Shown here piece after piece: positions 1 through 9,223 of a DNA stretch of 64,000 nt (its first letter is position 1; each line of letters begins with the position of its first letter). Location of the stretch: positions 1,736,001-1,800,000 of the forward strand of contig CBDDKZ010000005.1 of the NCBI GenBank assembly GCA_965230415.1. Reading direction: 5' to 3'. The stretch is from CBDDKZ01 sp965230415 (GTDB taxonomy: Bacteria; Bacteroidota; Bacteroidia; Cytophagales; JAAEPT01). The notes under the pieces were generated by a model, which saw only the letters and a list, made by a program, of their open reading frames with translations, was not told where the DNA came from and did no database searches. Made by a program: the position numbers and the translations under genes.

Positions 1-599
1 CGGTTATTTTTCTCTTCTATGACTGCTTTCATTACCTGAATACCATATAGAAATATGAAGAAGTAAATAAATACGGCTCCTCCATAACTAAAAAACTCCC
101 GGATAGCAGCTCCCTGTTCTTTGCTTTTTACAGGTAACATCTGAAGGTAAATATCTTTATCAGTGACATTGACCTGTTCATGCGTTTCGGCCAACATTAT
201 TTTTTGAACACGCAGTTCAAGCGCCAACTCCATGTATTGTTTGGCAAGTGCATTGTAACTTCGATACTTTAATTCACAATGGGGAAAACCGTTTGGATTC
301 GGACTAATAAAAAGTACTGCCTGATAGTCGAGTGAATCTACTAATGGTTTCATAACAGACACCTTACTGTCCATGTAATCAAACTGTAAGCCCGAAGTAG
401 AGCGAATAGCTTCATCGAATTGTGCTGTTTCGTCTACTACCAAAACCTTATACAACTGTTTTTGATCTTTGGTTACCCAATAAGGCAATATCATCATAAC
501 CGCCATAATTATGGGGCCAAGTGCGGTCATTAATATAAAAGAGCGCTTGCGTACGCGCGTTTTATATTCCCTGCCGGCTATTATCCAGGCTTTAGACAT
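1..599 (-). CDS. ABC transporter permease, NatB/ABC-2 type (partial)
   Basis: The reading frame begins at the ATG at 599 and runs off the left edge of the window, so only the N-terminal ~199 residues are seen. A basic N-terminus (REYKTRVRKRS) precedes a hydrophobic segment at residues ~20-41. A long extracytoplasmic stretch follows, and a second membrane segment starts near residue ~165 (FFSYGGAVFIYFFIFLYG). This is the usual layout of Na+-efflux/NatB-like ABC-2 permeases with a large outer domain between TM1 and TM2. The start overlaps the stop of the ATPase gene by 8 bp (592-599), so the two are translationally coupled and should form one exporter. The substrate cannot be read from sequence. 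Confidence 0.85.
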   Translation of the reverse strand, partial: MSKAWIIAGREYKTRVRKRSFILMTALGPIIMAVMMILPYWVTKDQKQLYKVLVVDETAQFDEAIRSTSGLQFDYMDSKVSVMKPLVDSLDYQAVLFISPNPNGFPHCELKYRSYNALAKQYMELALELRVQKIMLAETHEQVNVTDKDIYLQMLPVKSKEQGAAIREFFSYGGAVFIYFFIFLYGIQVMKAVIEEKNN

Positions 600-1506
600 T
601 GCTTTTACTTTTTACCAATTTCAAAAATACCGCGCGCAATTCCGGGTCCAGTTTTTTGACACTATTTAATTGAAATGATGGGCCTGTCATTTCAACAATG
701 GTGGCTACGTCTACATCATGATCAAAATGTATAGAACAAGTGATTAATTGATCTTTTTGCTGTTTCTTTAGAATCTGTGTTTGTAAGTTATCGGGCAACT
801 CACCGTAACCAGCTATTTGCCAGGTATTTTCTTCATATTGACTCTTGAGATTTTCCACGGAACCTTTATAAATGCATTCTCCGTGGTTGATCATAGCTAT
901 TCCTGTACAAAGTTCTTCAACAGACTCCATTTGATGGGTAGATAATAGTATTGTTTTTCCAATACTGTTAAGTCTGATTATTTCTTTTTTGAGCAGCTCG
1001 GTGTTAATGGGATCAAAACCTGAAAACGGCTCATCTAAGATGATAAAATCTGGATCGTGGAGTACCGCTGTAATAAACTGTACCTTTTGCTGCATTCCCT
1101 TCGACAGGTCGTGCAAAGTTTTCTTTTCCCACTTGAGTAGGTCCATGCGTTCGAGCCACTGGCTAATAGCCGGCGTGGCGACTTGTTTTGGAATGCCACG
1201 CAAGCTTGCAAAGTAATGCAACTGCTCAGCTACACGCATTTTTTTGTACAAACCTCGCTCTTCGGGCAAATAGCCCACTCTGTTTATGGTATCTCTTGAA
1301 ATCGCCTGATTGTAAAGTATGATTTCACCTTCATCGGGAGCGGTAATTTGGGTGAGCATACGAATAAGCGTGGTTTTCCCGGCGCCATTATGTCCCAGAA
1401 GTCCGAAAATTGCTCCCTCCTCCACCTCAAAGCTCACGGATTTTAACGCATCGTGACCCTCGAATTTTTTAGAAATATTGGATACGGATAAGGCAACTTT
1501 TGTCAT
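592..1506 (-). CDS. ABC transporter ATP-binding protein (NatA-like)
   Basis: 304-residue nucleotide-binding subunit. Walker A is GHNGAGKTT (residues 38-46), the signature is LSKGMQQ (134-140), Walker B is FIILDEP (154-160) and an H-loop STHQ follows. The LSKGMQQ form of the signature, together with a ~80-residue C-terminal tail after the ATPase core, is typical of the NatA/CcmA-like DUF4162 group of exporters. It pairs with the downstream permease by an 8-bp overlap. It probably energises export of an ion or small molecule across the inner membrane; the substrate is unknown. Confidence 0.93.
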   Translation of the reverse strand: MTKVALSVSNISKKFEGHDALKSVSFEVEEGAIFGLLGHNGAGKTTLIRMLTQITAPDEGEIILYNQAISRDTINRVGYLPEERGLYKKMRVAEQLHYFASLRGIPKQVATPAISQWLERMDLLKWEKKTLHDLSKGMQQKVQFITAVLHDPDFIILDEPFSGFDPINTELLKKEIIRLNSIGKTILLSTHQMESVEELCTGIAMINHGECIYKGSVENLKSQYEENTWQIAGYGELPDNLQTQILKKQQKDQLITCSIHFDHDVDVATIVEMTGPSFQLNSVKKLDPELRAVFLKLVKSKSNV

Positions 1507-1520
1507 GAATATGAACAGTT

Positions 1521-2729
1521 CTATTTCCTTTTCTTTGCGTATTTTCGGTTCTTACGCATGTATTTTTTGGCTACCTTAACGGTTTTATGGTCTCGATTCT
1601 CACCTCCTGCGGCTTTAACCAAGGCTTTATAATGCGCGTAAGCCTCGTACTTCTTATCCCTGCTATCGGCAATTTTGGCTAAATATTGATACGCAAAAAG
1701 GCAATAACCTTTATGTTGCACATTGATCTCATGCGCATATTTGAGGCATTCTTCAAAATTTTTGACGGCGGCAGTTGTATCCGTTCTATACATGTATTCC
1801 TGTCCCAGATAGTAGGAACAAATGCGACCACTTTCTGCTTCATAACCCACTTTACCGCTTTTCACGCGTTTCAAAACAGCAATGCATTCTTTTTCCAAAA
1901 GCAAGCGTTTACTAAGCTGATAGGCCATTTTCACGTAATAGCGATGGAAATAGGCATTGTCAGGAAACTGCTCGTGCAATTGCTTGGCTATTGGCCAGGC
2001 CTCCTTTTTTTTCTCTTCGTATGTTCCATAAATACTCATTAAAAAATTCAATGCTTCTATTCGTGTATAGAACGCTTTTGCTGAAACTTTTTTTAATTGC
2101 TCAATTCCTTTCTGTTTATCCCCTTTGGGAAAGAACATGACAATAGGGCGCAAAAACTTTTTATTCTCCGGTATCCATTCCCGGAAATAATTGTAAAGAC
2201 CTTGTCCGAATAAAAATTCAGGGCTAAAGCTCGTATTTAGCGTTTTATTTTCATTGAGATAGTTCAAAGATGCTTTGGCGGCCACTGTAGCTCTTGCATA
2301 ATGCCCCCTGTCGGAAAGAATTCTGCTTTTGAATCCGAAAGCGGCTGCCAGGAAGAAAGTAGCCTCAGGGTTGGTTTTATCTTCCTTGTACAAAGCCCGG
2401 GCTTTATAAATAGCGGTATCCATATAGGCCATAAAAGTTTCGTCATAAGCCTCGTTTAAATCATTAGGCATAATCTTCCAAAACTCGCCAAGACCCAGCA
2501 AAAAATAAGCTAATGGGTGTTCGGGATACAATTGCTTAAGCCATGTAAATTGCTTTTGAGCAACTTCAAATTTGAAATTATACATGGAATCGATGGCCTC
2601 AGTACATTCAATTTGTACGGTCATGTCACTTAACAGCTGTTTTGGCTTCAACGTATCGCTTTGTGCCAGCACATTTGAGGCAAGGGAAAACAAAAAAGCA
2701 CAGGCCAACAGCTTGAAGAATCGACTCAT
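1521..2729 (-). CDS. Secreted TPR-type repeat protein, function unknown
   Basis: 402 residues with a clear Sec signal peptide (hydrophobic segment at residues ~7-20, cleavage probably after VLAQ). The mature part is helical and rich in TPR-like pairs (e.g. EATFFLAAAFGFKSRIL, AYFLLGLGEFWK, GYCLFAYQYLAKIADSRDKKYEAYAHYKAL). The tail is strongly basic (KKYMRKNRKYAKKRK). It lies 14 bp upstream of the ABC transporter ATPase gene on the same strand and may be co-transcribed with it. No catalytic motif is seen. It is likely a periplasmic scaffold; no function is assigned. Confidence 0.75.
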   Translation of the reverse strand: MSRFFKLLACAFLFSLASNVLAQSDTLKPKQLLSDMTVQIECTEAIDSMYNFKFEVAQKQFTWLKQLYPEHPLAYFLLGLGEFWKIMPNDLNEAYDETFMAYMDTAIYKARALYKEDKTNPEATFFLAAAFGFKSRILSDRGHYARATVAAKASLNYLNENKTLNTSFSPEFLFGQGLYNYFREWIPENKKFLRPIVMFFPKGDKQKGIEQLKKVSAKAFYTRIEALNFLMSIYGTYEEKKKEAWPIAKQLHEQFPDNAYFHRYYVKMAYQLSKRLLLEKECIAVLKRVKSGKVGYEAESGRICSYYLGQEYMYRTDTTAAVKNFEECLKYAHEINVQHKGYCLFAYQYLAKIADSRDKKYEAYAHYKALVKAAGGENRDHKTVKVAKKYMRKNRKYAKKRK

Positions 2730-2763
2730 TTAACAGTTAAGATACGACATTTAATAATCTCAA

Positions 2764-4533
2764 TCAATGTTCATTCAACTCCTCTTTCAAAGATATAGTT
2801 AGATTAAGTTCATCGAGTTGACTTTGATCGATGTTAGCCGGAGAATCTATCATCACATCACGTCCGGAATTATTCTTAGGGAATGCTATAAAGTCCCGGA
2901 TAGAATCGGCGCCACCGAATAAAGAACACAAACGATCGAAACCAAACGCAATACCACCATGTGGAGGTGCACCGTATTCGAAAGCTTCCATTAAAAACCC
3001 AAATTGAGCCTGAGCCTCTTCTTTGGTAAAACCCAGCTTGTCGAACATGAGCGACTGTATTTCGCGATCAAAAATTCTGATGGAACCGCCACCCACTTCT
3101 ACACCGTTAATAACCATGTCATAAGCGTTGGCATTAACATCCTGCGGTGCTGTTTCCAGTTTCTCCAAATGCTCCGGAAGTGGCGCTGTAAATGGGTGGT
3201 GCATAGCATGGTAACGCGCTGTTTCTTCATCCCACTCCAAGAGTGGGAAATCAACTACCCAAAGGCATGAAAAAGTGTTTTTATCTCTCAGGCCAAGCTG
3301 CGTTCCCATTTCTAGGCGCAGTTCATTCAAGGCATTACGAGTATGGTTGGCCTCACCTGACAGCACCAATAAGAGGTCGCCTTGTTCAGCCCCCATTTTT
3401 TGTGCCCATTGTGCCAAGTCTTCCTGAGAATAGAATTTGTCTACAGACGACTTGAAGGAACCATCTTCATTACATTTCACATAAACCAGTCCTTTTGCGC
3501 CCACTTGCGGTTTTTTAACGAAATCTGTTAGCTTATCCAGTTGCTTTCTGGTGTAAGAAGCTGCGCCTTTAGCACATATTCCAACTACCAGTTCAGCTTG
3601 ATCAAAAACGTTAAATCCTTTGTTTTGAGCTACATCGTTAAGCTCGGTAAAACGCATTTCAAAACGTGTATCGGGTTTGTCCGAACCGTAAAATTTGATC
3701 GCATCTGCATACGACATACGCGGAAAGCTTTCCAGGTCAATGCCTTTTATTTCTTTGAACATGTAACGCACCATACCCTCAAATAACTCCAGTATGTCAT
3801 CGCGCTCCACAAAAGACATTTCACAGTCTATCTGTGTAAATTCCGGTTGCCGATCCGCCCGAAGGTCTTCGTCACGGAAACATTTTACGATTTGATAATA
3901 ACGATCGAAACCAGATACCATCAACAATTGTTTGAAAGTTTGCGGTGACTGAGGCAGCGCATAAAACTGTCCCGGATTCATACGTGACGGCACTAAAAAA
4001 TCACGTGCACCTTCAGGTGTAGATTTAATCAAGACCGGCGTTTCTACTTCGAGAAAAGTATTCTTATCCAGGTAATCCCGTGTCAGGCGCATTAATTTAT
4101 GACGCAATTCGAGTCCTTGTCTCACCGGATTTCTTCTTAGATCCAGGTAACGATACTTCATACGAAGGTCGTCTCCACCATCAGTTTCATCTTCAATTAA
4201 GAATGGAGGCAATTTCGCCGGATTTAAAGTAGTAATTTCCTCAACCAACAGTTCTACTTCACCTGTAGGCATATTGGGATTTTTGTCGTAACGTTCAGCG
4301 ACGGTACCATTAATCTGTACAACAAACTCACGTCCAAGCGTCCTGGCATTCTCAATAGCTTGCTGAGGAGCCTTTCCTTCTTCAAGGTATAACTGTGTAA
4401 CACCATATCTGTCTCGAAGGTCGATAAAAATAAGAGTTCCCTTATCCCTTACACGTTGAATCCATCCACACAGCGTAACTTGCTTTCCAGCGTCTGAGAG
4501 GCGTAGTTCGCCACAATTATGAGTTCTGTACAT
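2764..4533 (-). CDS. aspS: Aspartyl-tRNA synthetase
   Basis: 589 residues, the normal length of bacterial-type AspRS. An N-terminal OB-fold anticodon-binding domain (residues ~1-105, with LCGWIQRVRDKG) is followed by the class II catalytic core: motif 2 FRDEDLRADRQPEF (219-232), the bacterial GAD insertion (~280-420), and motif 3 near GIAFGFDRL close to the C-terminus. It charges tRNA-Asp with aspartate in the cytosol. The ATG at 4533 gives the canonical MYRTHNCGELR start. A CACCTG repeat and a pseudogene lie upstream on the same strand. Confidence 0.98.
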   Translation of the reverse strand: MYRTHNCGELRLSDAGKQVTLCGWIQRVRDKGTLIFIDLRDRYGVTQLYLEEGKAPQQAIENARTLGREFVVQINGTVAERYDKNPNMPTGEVELLVEEITTLNPAKLPPFLIEDETDGGDDLRMKYRYLDLRRNPVRQGLELRHKLMRLTRDYLDKNTFLEVETPVLIKSTPEGARDFLVPSRMNPGQFYALPQSPQTFKQLLMVSGFDRYYQIVKCFRDEDLRADRQPEFTQIDCEMSFVERDDILELFEGMVRYMFKEIKGIDLESFPRMSYADAIKFYGSDKPDTRFEMRFTELNDVAQNKGFNVFDQAELVVGICAKGAASYTRKQLDKLTDFVKKPQVGAKGLVYVKCNEDGSFKSSVDKFYSQEDLAQWAQKMGAEQGDLLLVLSGEANHTRNALNELRLEMGTQLGLRDKNTFSCLWVVDFPLLEWDEETARYHAMHHPFTAPLPEHLEKLETAPQDVNANAYDMVINGVEVGGGSIRIFDREIQSLMFDKLGFTKEEAQAQFGFLMEAFEYGAPPHGGIAFGFDRLCSLFGGADSIRDFIAFPKNNSGRDVMIDSPANIDQSQLDELNLTISLKEELNEH

Positions 4534-4615
4534 TTTCTTAAATCCGTTTTCTGAAACCGAGAAACAAAGTTATAGAATTGTTCGAAAATACGTGGTAAAA
4601 AAGGGAAAATGTGTT

Positions 4616-4656
4616 GACCTGGTCCAGGTGGAGGAGATGTGCGCCTGTACCAGGTG
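4616..4656 (-). repeat. CACCTG-type 3' repeat, copy A
   Basis: GC-richer patch with ACCTGGTCCAGGT (palindromic) and, on the minus strand, GCACCTGGTACAGGC directly after the last stop of the PorP/SprF pseudogene. It resembles patches at 5907-5945, 48242-48284 and 56308-56413. All four sit just 3' of a reading frame in the sense direction of that frame. Confidence 0.5.
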
Positions 4657-5610
4657 CTAAAACTTAAAAGCCAGATTAAACTACGCCGTGCTTCCAAAAA
4701 TCTGTGAGGATGCGCCAATCGGTATTTCGTATGCCAAAGAAACAAGCATTCTTGATTTGATGGTTAACCCGGCACTTAACAAAATATTATTCAATAGTCT
4801 CACACCGGCACCGGCAAAAAATACTTCATGGCGATATAAAAGCATCGTTTCGATTGCAGGAGGCAGTACTTGAGTCTTCATAGCATTTACCACAAAGTCA
4901 AGCTTGCTATTTTCGTCAATATAAAAATAATGGCCATAAGTGAAATGATGTAAAACAGTAGAAGGTTGATACGAACCATTGGGAATTCGATAATGAACCA
5001 CTAGCTGGTACCACGTTTTCAGAGGACCATCCCCAATAATTATTATCAGAGTACAACCACGCTCCAATGGATAAATCGAAGAAATTAAATACCCAATTAT
5101 TGCCGTCGTTATAATACCCTCCCATGGTAGGGTCGATTAACGGATCGTTATATATTCCTGCATATGGCTGAAAATCATCTGCACTAAATCGAAAAATTGT
5201 TAAAACTGGTACCTAGAGCAAAAGCGAGTCGTTTTCTTCCGGAAATGGCCATATTATGTGCAATTGACAATTCAATTTTATGCACAATTCGGTCGTTGAT
5301 GCGATCACGTAAAAGGCGTCCTCCTACAACCTGCCAGCTATATCCTTTTGTATTTCGTACCGTATCACCGAGGGTCTTATCTTTTCCAATAACTTTGTTC
5401 CAGGTAAATGCAGTAGTATTTACCTCTGCAAGTGGAGAACTCAATCATTGCATCCGATGGTATATTTGCTTCGCCAGAATTATAAGCGCCGCCTGCTGCG
5501 ATATTATAAAAATAAGGGTTAGAAGAGGCGCGGGTAGAAGTATAAAACTGCTGAGCATAACAATGAACTGTTGTTAACACTCCGACTACTATGAAGAATA
5601 CACTTTTCAT
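4657..5610 (-). pseudogene. Decayed PorP/SprF-family T9SS outer-membrane protein
   Basis: The remnant starts with MKSVFFIVVGVLTTVHCYAQ (signal peptide; ATG at 5608-5610). Minus-strand frames then have to be joined to follow the protein. A frameshift near 5430 joins DAMIEFS to SPLAEVNTTAF. A frameshift near 5185 joins GTSFNNF to RFSADDFQPYAG. Another frame change falls near 5000-5030, and an in-frame TAG at 4681-4683 is followed by FNLAFKF and a final TAG at 4657. The pieces (repeated aromatic strands, FFDLSIGAWLYSDNNYWG, ending in FNLAFKF) have the layout of PorP/SprF proteins. At least four lesions make this a dead gene. An intact family member lies at 25073. Confidence 0.75.
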
Positions 5611-5655
5611 CGTTGAATCAATTATATTCGGTTCTGATAACTCGAACATTACCAC

Positions 5656-5845
5656 TCAAAAATCGGCATAACACTCCAGCCCTTTTATTATCCATGTATC
5701 ATAAATTCCATCTTCATTGGGCGTAAAAAAATTTGGAACGTCAATAACACATTCATTGTCGGGAATAGTATCCTGGGCGAAGCAGGTTCGATGATTGAAC
5801 AGCAGCATACTTGCTGTCATTAGCAATGAATAATTAAAATTTCAT
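5656..5845 (-). pseudogene. Remnant of a small CHU_C (gliding motility C-terminal domain) protein
   Basis: From ATG 5845 the frame reads MKF then a stop. Dropping one T of the run TTTT restores a signal peptide (NYSLLMTASMLLFNHRTCFAQ). It is followed by the hallmark of the gliding-motility-associated CHU_C domain: VPNFFTPNEDGIYDTW and IKGLECYADF, then TGA at 5656-5658. About half of a normal ~85-residue CHU_C domain is present; the NRWG part is lost. Such short CHU_C proteins are commonly encoded directly before a PorP/SprF partner, exactly as here, so the pair decayed together. Confidence 0.7.
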
Positions 5846-5906
5846 GGTCTCAAGATTATTGATGCAAAGGTAATAAAAAGATAGAAAATTGGAGTGCAAC
5901 AGAATT

Positions 5907-5945
5907 AGGTGAGTATCTCGTCGAGGTGTACACCTGCTTTAGGTG
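5907..5945 (-). repeat. CACCTG-type 3' repeat, copy B
   Basis: Contains the palindrome AGGTGTACACCT and, on the plus strand, AGGTG...TCGTCGAGGT...CACCTG. This lines up with copy C at 48242 (AGGTG...TTCGTTGAGGT...CACCTG). It begins 9 bp past the stop of the SUI1-like gene. Confidence 0.5.
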
Positions 5946-5954
5946 CGGCAAAAA

Positions 5955-6299
5955 TCAACCCCCTGCTTTTTTGGCCTTATAACCAGCTTTTATCAACAAA
6001 TCCAATACTTTATCGCGGTGGTCGCCCTGTATAAGGATTACTCCTTCTTTGGCACTTCCCCCTACACCACATTTCGATTTAAGCATTTTGCCTAAGTCTG
6101 CCAAATCTTCCTGAGAACCGACAAAACCGTCGACCATGGTTACTTGCTTGCCACCACGTGCCTTTTTATCGAGCATTACTTTCAAGTTTTGTTGCTGGGG
6201 AGGCAGCGTTTCCTCTTCAAATTCCTCGTCGTAGTTATATTCGAAATCGTCATTGGTTGAATATACAACGCCATCGCGGTTTTTCTTATTCTTGGCCAT
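5955..6299 (-). CDS. SUI1/YciH-family translation initiation factor-like protein
   Basis: 114 residues. The C-terminal ~75 residues form the SUI1/eIF1 fold: KQVTMVDGFVGSQEDLADLGKML, the Gly-rich stretch KCGVGGSAKEG, then ILIQGDHRDKVLDLLIKAGY. The N-terminus is charged and low-complexity. Bacterial SUI1 proteins (YciH in E. coli) have been linked to fidelity of translation initiation, and this is a typical stand-alone version. The gene lies between the decayed T9SS cassette and the desaturase on the same strand. Confidence 0.9.
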   Translation of the reverse strand: MAKNKKNRDGVVYSTNDDFEYNYDEEFEEETLPPQQQNLKVMLDKKARGGKQVTMVDGFVGSQEDLADLGKMLKSKCGVGGSAKEGVILIQGDHRDKVLDLLIKAGYKAKKAGG

Positions 6300-6344
6300 A
6301 TAACAAAGCTTTAATGCAATATACTCAATTTAATGAGCTAATTA

Positions 6345-7439
6345 TTATGCCATTTGTAGATTTTCGCCTCTGCCCAATCGTTTCAGGAGTAGCAAATGTT
6401 GCTTAAATGCGCTCCAAAAAGTAGGTTGTGCATTGTAAGGTATGTTAAACTCTTGCGCTGTTTTTTGTACGATCTTCGAAATTTTAGGATAGTGTATGTG
6501 GCAAATATTGGGAAACAAGTGATGTTCTACCTGGAAGTTGAGCCCACCCACAAACCATGATACTATTTTGTTATCCATCGCATAGTTTGAAGTAGTATAC
6601 AATTGGTGTACCAACCAGTTCTCTTCGATATGTTCCTCTTCAGGCTCAAAGAATTGCACATCAGGTACTACATGGGCGAGCTGAAAAATGGACGTAAGAA
6701 GCACGCCGCAAACTGCATGTGCGGTTACAAACATGAGCGTTACAACCCACCATTCCTGAGGTAACACAATAATTGGCAATACGAGAAATAGACCCAGGTA
6801 AAAAATTTTACCAAAAACCATATAAATCAAGTTTTTTACAAATTTCTTTTGCGACTTAATTAAACCTATTTGTCGATAGTGGTATATTTTTACAAAATCC
6901 CTGAAAGTTACCCAAAGAATTGTTGAAAAGCAGTATAAAAAAAGTGCATAGATATGTTGAAAACGGTGAAACCACTTTTTAGGCTGGTTTGGCGTAAATC
7001 GAAAGAAATAGCGAGGGGCAATGTCTTCATCCACATGTTCAATATTTGTATACATATGGTGCAGGACATTATGCTGATAGTGCCACAAATTAGGATCAAC
7101 GGCTATTAACAAGGCTGAGAAACGCATCAACTTGCTTACCCCTTTTTTTCGGGAATAAGATCCGTGGACGGAATCGTGCATCACAGAGGTGCCCATAAAA
7201 GCCGTCCACAATCCGATAAATCCAAAAGTCAAAAATAGCAGCCATGTTTGTGTGATTATTCCGCTTATAATCAGACTATATGGAATTAAGTACATGCATA
7301 AAATAACCAATGTCTTAATTATCATACCGGAATTAGCATTTTTGCTTAGATTATTCTCTTTGAAATAGGCTTCTACGCGTTTTCGTAGTGTGCTTGCAAA
7401 CTCTTTATTTTTCTCAACAGAAAACTTGTATGGTATCAT
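6345..7439 (-). CDS. Membrane fatty acid desaturase (acyl-CoA/lipid front-end type)
   Basis: 364 residues with the three His boxes of the membrane di-iron desaturases: HDSVHG (88-93), HNVLHHMYTN (123-132), and QVEHHLFPN near residue ~305. The Q in the third box (QVEHH) is characteristic of the front-end/linoleoyl-CoA desaturase-like group. Unlike the eukaryotic members it has no N-terminal cytochrome b5 domain. About four membrane segments are visible (residues ~43-82, ~165-185, ~205-245). It introduces a double bond into membrane acyl chains using an external electron donor. It is transcribed as a single gene with its own leader. Confidence 0.93.
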   Translation of the reverse strand: MIPYKFSVEKNKEFASTLRKRVEAYFKENNLSKNANSGMIIKTLVILCMYLIPYSLIISGIITQTWLLFLTFGFIGLWTAFMGTSVMHDSVHGSYSRKKGVSKLMRFSALLIAVDPNLWHYQHNVLHHMYTNIEHVDEDIAPRYFFRFTPNQPKKWFHRFQHIYALFLYCFSTILWVTFRDFVKIYHYRQIGLIKSQKKFVKNLIYMVFGKIFYLGLFLVLPIIVLPQEWWVVTLMFVTAHAVCGVLLTSIFQLAHVVPDVQFFEPEEEHIEENWLVHQLYTTSNYAMDNKIVSWFVGGLNFQVEHHLFPNICHIHYPKISKIVQKTAQEFNIPYNAQPTFWSAFKQHLLLLKRLGRGENLQMA

Positions 7440-7713
7440 AAGCTACTTCGTGTGTGGGATTGATAGGCTTCATTGCCAATCTTTTAGCAAATCAGCCTCA
7501 AAGCTACCAGTAATTTTAATAGCAACCTAATATTTAAAATAGATAAAGGTTTGTGCCTCATTATATCTACTTTTTATTATTCCATAAATAACTATTAAAT
7601 AGGAAATTATGAATCGAAGCTTTTTATACTGATTAAAATCAATGAAGCAGAGGCCTGTGACTCTGTCTATGGGTTAAATCAGAATATAGTATGTTTGCAT
7701 TAAACCTCAAAGA

Positions 7714-8367
7714 ATGCTGCTTTCTATTGAACAACTGAATACCATAATGGGAAGGCTGTCGCCAAGTAATTATCACCTGGAGATTATAGCTGATAAGCGC
7801 AGAATAGCTGTTTTTGATATGGAAGGCACGCGTTTGGCCTTCTTCAGGTGGCCTGTCCATTACCATTTGACTACAGGTGAATTTGTCGAGAACCAAGCAG
7901 TCGTATGTGTATTATTAATTAAAGCAGGGAGTGCCGCTTTGGGCATTTTACATGACAGTATGTTACTTGAACACAAGGTTTTCAAAACTTATATGGTGCG
8001 CAAAAAGCAGGGAAAAAACCAATTGAAGTATTTAAACAGCAAAGGGAAGTCGAGGGCCGGTTCAAGAATACGGCTTGCTAATGCCAACCATTTTTTCGAA
8101 CAAATCAATGAACGATTGACGCTTTATACCGAAGATTATGATATTGATGTGTTGGCGCTGTCGTGCAGTAAAACGCTACTGCCCTTTCTTTACCATTCTA
8201 AAGCCACATTTCCCTTCGCTAAGAATACGCAGGAATTTTATAAAATACCCAAACACCTGGAGCGGGCAGATTATGAATCTATGAAGTCGATCTGCGACTA
8301 TTTAAGTAATGGAGAATTTATTCCGGAAAATGAAAACTTCGAACGCATCGTTAATTCTTGGCTATAA
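7714..8367 (+). CDS. VLRF1-type (Vms1/ANKZF1-like) release factor-family protein
   Basis: 217 residues. The diagnostic stretch is residues 87-103, HKVFKTYMVRKKQGKNQ, followed by RAGSRIRLANANHFFEQINERL. It matches the core of the Vms1/ANKZF1 release-factor domain (eRF1 domain 2-like): the HK.F..Y.VR..QG..Q loop that in Vms1 carries the catalytic GSQ glutamine, then a basic helix. Here the loop reads GKNQ, so the Q is kept. Family members act on peptidyl-tRNA stuck on large ribosomal subunits. A Bacteroidota branch of VLRF1 has been proposed from comparative genomics; activity here is inferred. A hairpin terminator follows at 8372. Confidence 0.65.
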   Translation: MLLSIEQLNTIMGRLSPSNYHLEIIADKRRIAVFDMEGTRLAFFRWPVHYHLTTGEFVENQAVVCVLLIKAGSAALGILHDSMLLEHKVFKTYMVRKKQGKNQLKYLNSKGKSRAGSRIRLANANHFFEQINERLTLYTEDYDIDVLALSCSKTLLPFLYHSKATFPFAKNTQEFYKIPKHLERADYESMKSICDYLSNGEFIPENENFERIVNSWL

Positions 8368-8371
8368 AAAA

Positions 8372-8394
8372 AGCGCAGAAACATGTCCTGCGCT
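8372..8394 (+). terminator. Hairpin terminator after the VLRF1-like gene
   Basis: Stem AGCGCAG / CTGCGCT with a 9-nt loop, starting 5 nt after the TAA at 8365-8367. The left arm follows an A-run. It lies between convergent genes. Confidence 0.6.
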
Positions 8395-8643
8395 ATGAAA
8401 AAATTGGTAAAACTTAAAAAATCCTCTATAGGCAATAAAGGAAACTTTGAGTAATTTTGTCAGCACATAAAGTGCAGCATTCATAAAATAAGATATAAGT
8501 TTTTTGACGGAAGAAAAAATATTTTCGACGGATTGAAAAAATTATCCACATTTTGATTCAATTTCTTAGAAAACTACAATAACCAACTAAGTTTCTTTAT
8601 GCTTGCGCATCATTTGAATCTTAGTTAAAACAAAATTAGTCAA
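8395..8643. other. Non-coding gap between convergent genes
   Basis: About 250 bp of AT-rich DNA with no supported gene. It holds one perfect DnaA-box string (TTATCCACA, 8542-8550) with no companions, so it is not called as an origin. Confidence 0.5.
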
Positions 8644-9198
8644 TTATTTAGCACGACCAGGGTTCTCATTTAAGAATGCTTTCCAGCTTTTAGATCGATT
8701 TACACTATTACCCTCTTGAAAATGATGACAGACCGCCACCGCCAGGGCATCGGTTGCATCCAGCATTTTTGGAGCTTCTTTAATTTTCAATAACCTGATA
8801 AGCATAGCTGCTACCTGTTCTTTTGATGCCGTACCTCGACCCGTCACAGACTGCTTTACTTTTCTGGGGGCGTATTCTGTAATCGGAATCTCCAGAGCCA
8901 AAGCGGCAGCCATGGCTACTCCTTGCGCCCTCCCCAGTTTGAGCATTGATTGTACATTTTTCCCAAAAAACGGTGCTTCCAGCGCTACTTCATCCGGAGT
9001 ATGCTCATTAAGAATCTGAGATACTCTGTCAAAAATTTTCTTTAATTTTAACGCATGATCACTATATTTACTTAAATGGATCACACCATATTGTATCAAA
9101 CTAACAGTATTACTCTCAACTTTTATAATACCATAGCCCATCACACTAGTACCGGGGTCTATTCCAAGAATTATTTTAGCAGGTTTTTTTGTAGTCAC
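8644..9198 (-). CDS. ruvC: Crossover junction endodeoxyribonuclease RuvC
   Basis: Holliday-junction resolvase of the RuvABC system. The four acidic residues are in place: D in ILGIDPGTSVMGYG, E in VALEAPFFG, and the C-terminal pair in DATDALAVAVCHH. The stretch RGTASKEQVAAMLIRLL is also typical. I chose the GTG at 9198 (VTTKKPAKIILGIDPGT), which gives 184 residues, the usual family length. A longer frame back to 9264 adds a Cys-rich, non-conserved N-terminus and would overlap the divergent gene starting at 9224. Confidence 0.93.
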   Translation of the reverse strand: MTTKKPAKIILGIDPGTSVMGYGIIKVESNTVSLIQYGVIHLSKYSDHALKLKKIFDRVSQILNEHTPDEVALEAPFFGKNVQSMLKLGRAQGVAMAAALALEIPITEYAPRKVKQSVTGRGTASKEQVAAMLIRLLKIKEAPKMLDATDALAVAVCHHFQEGNSVNRSKSWKAFLNENPGRAK

Positions 9199-9223
9199 AA
9201 GGCAATATAGTGATATTAAGCAG

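Noticed and set aside
8542..8550. Perfect DnaA box TTATCCACA, possible replication origin
   Set aside because: Only one box, no cluster, no dnaA or other origin-type neighbours.
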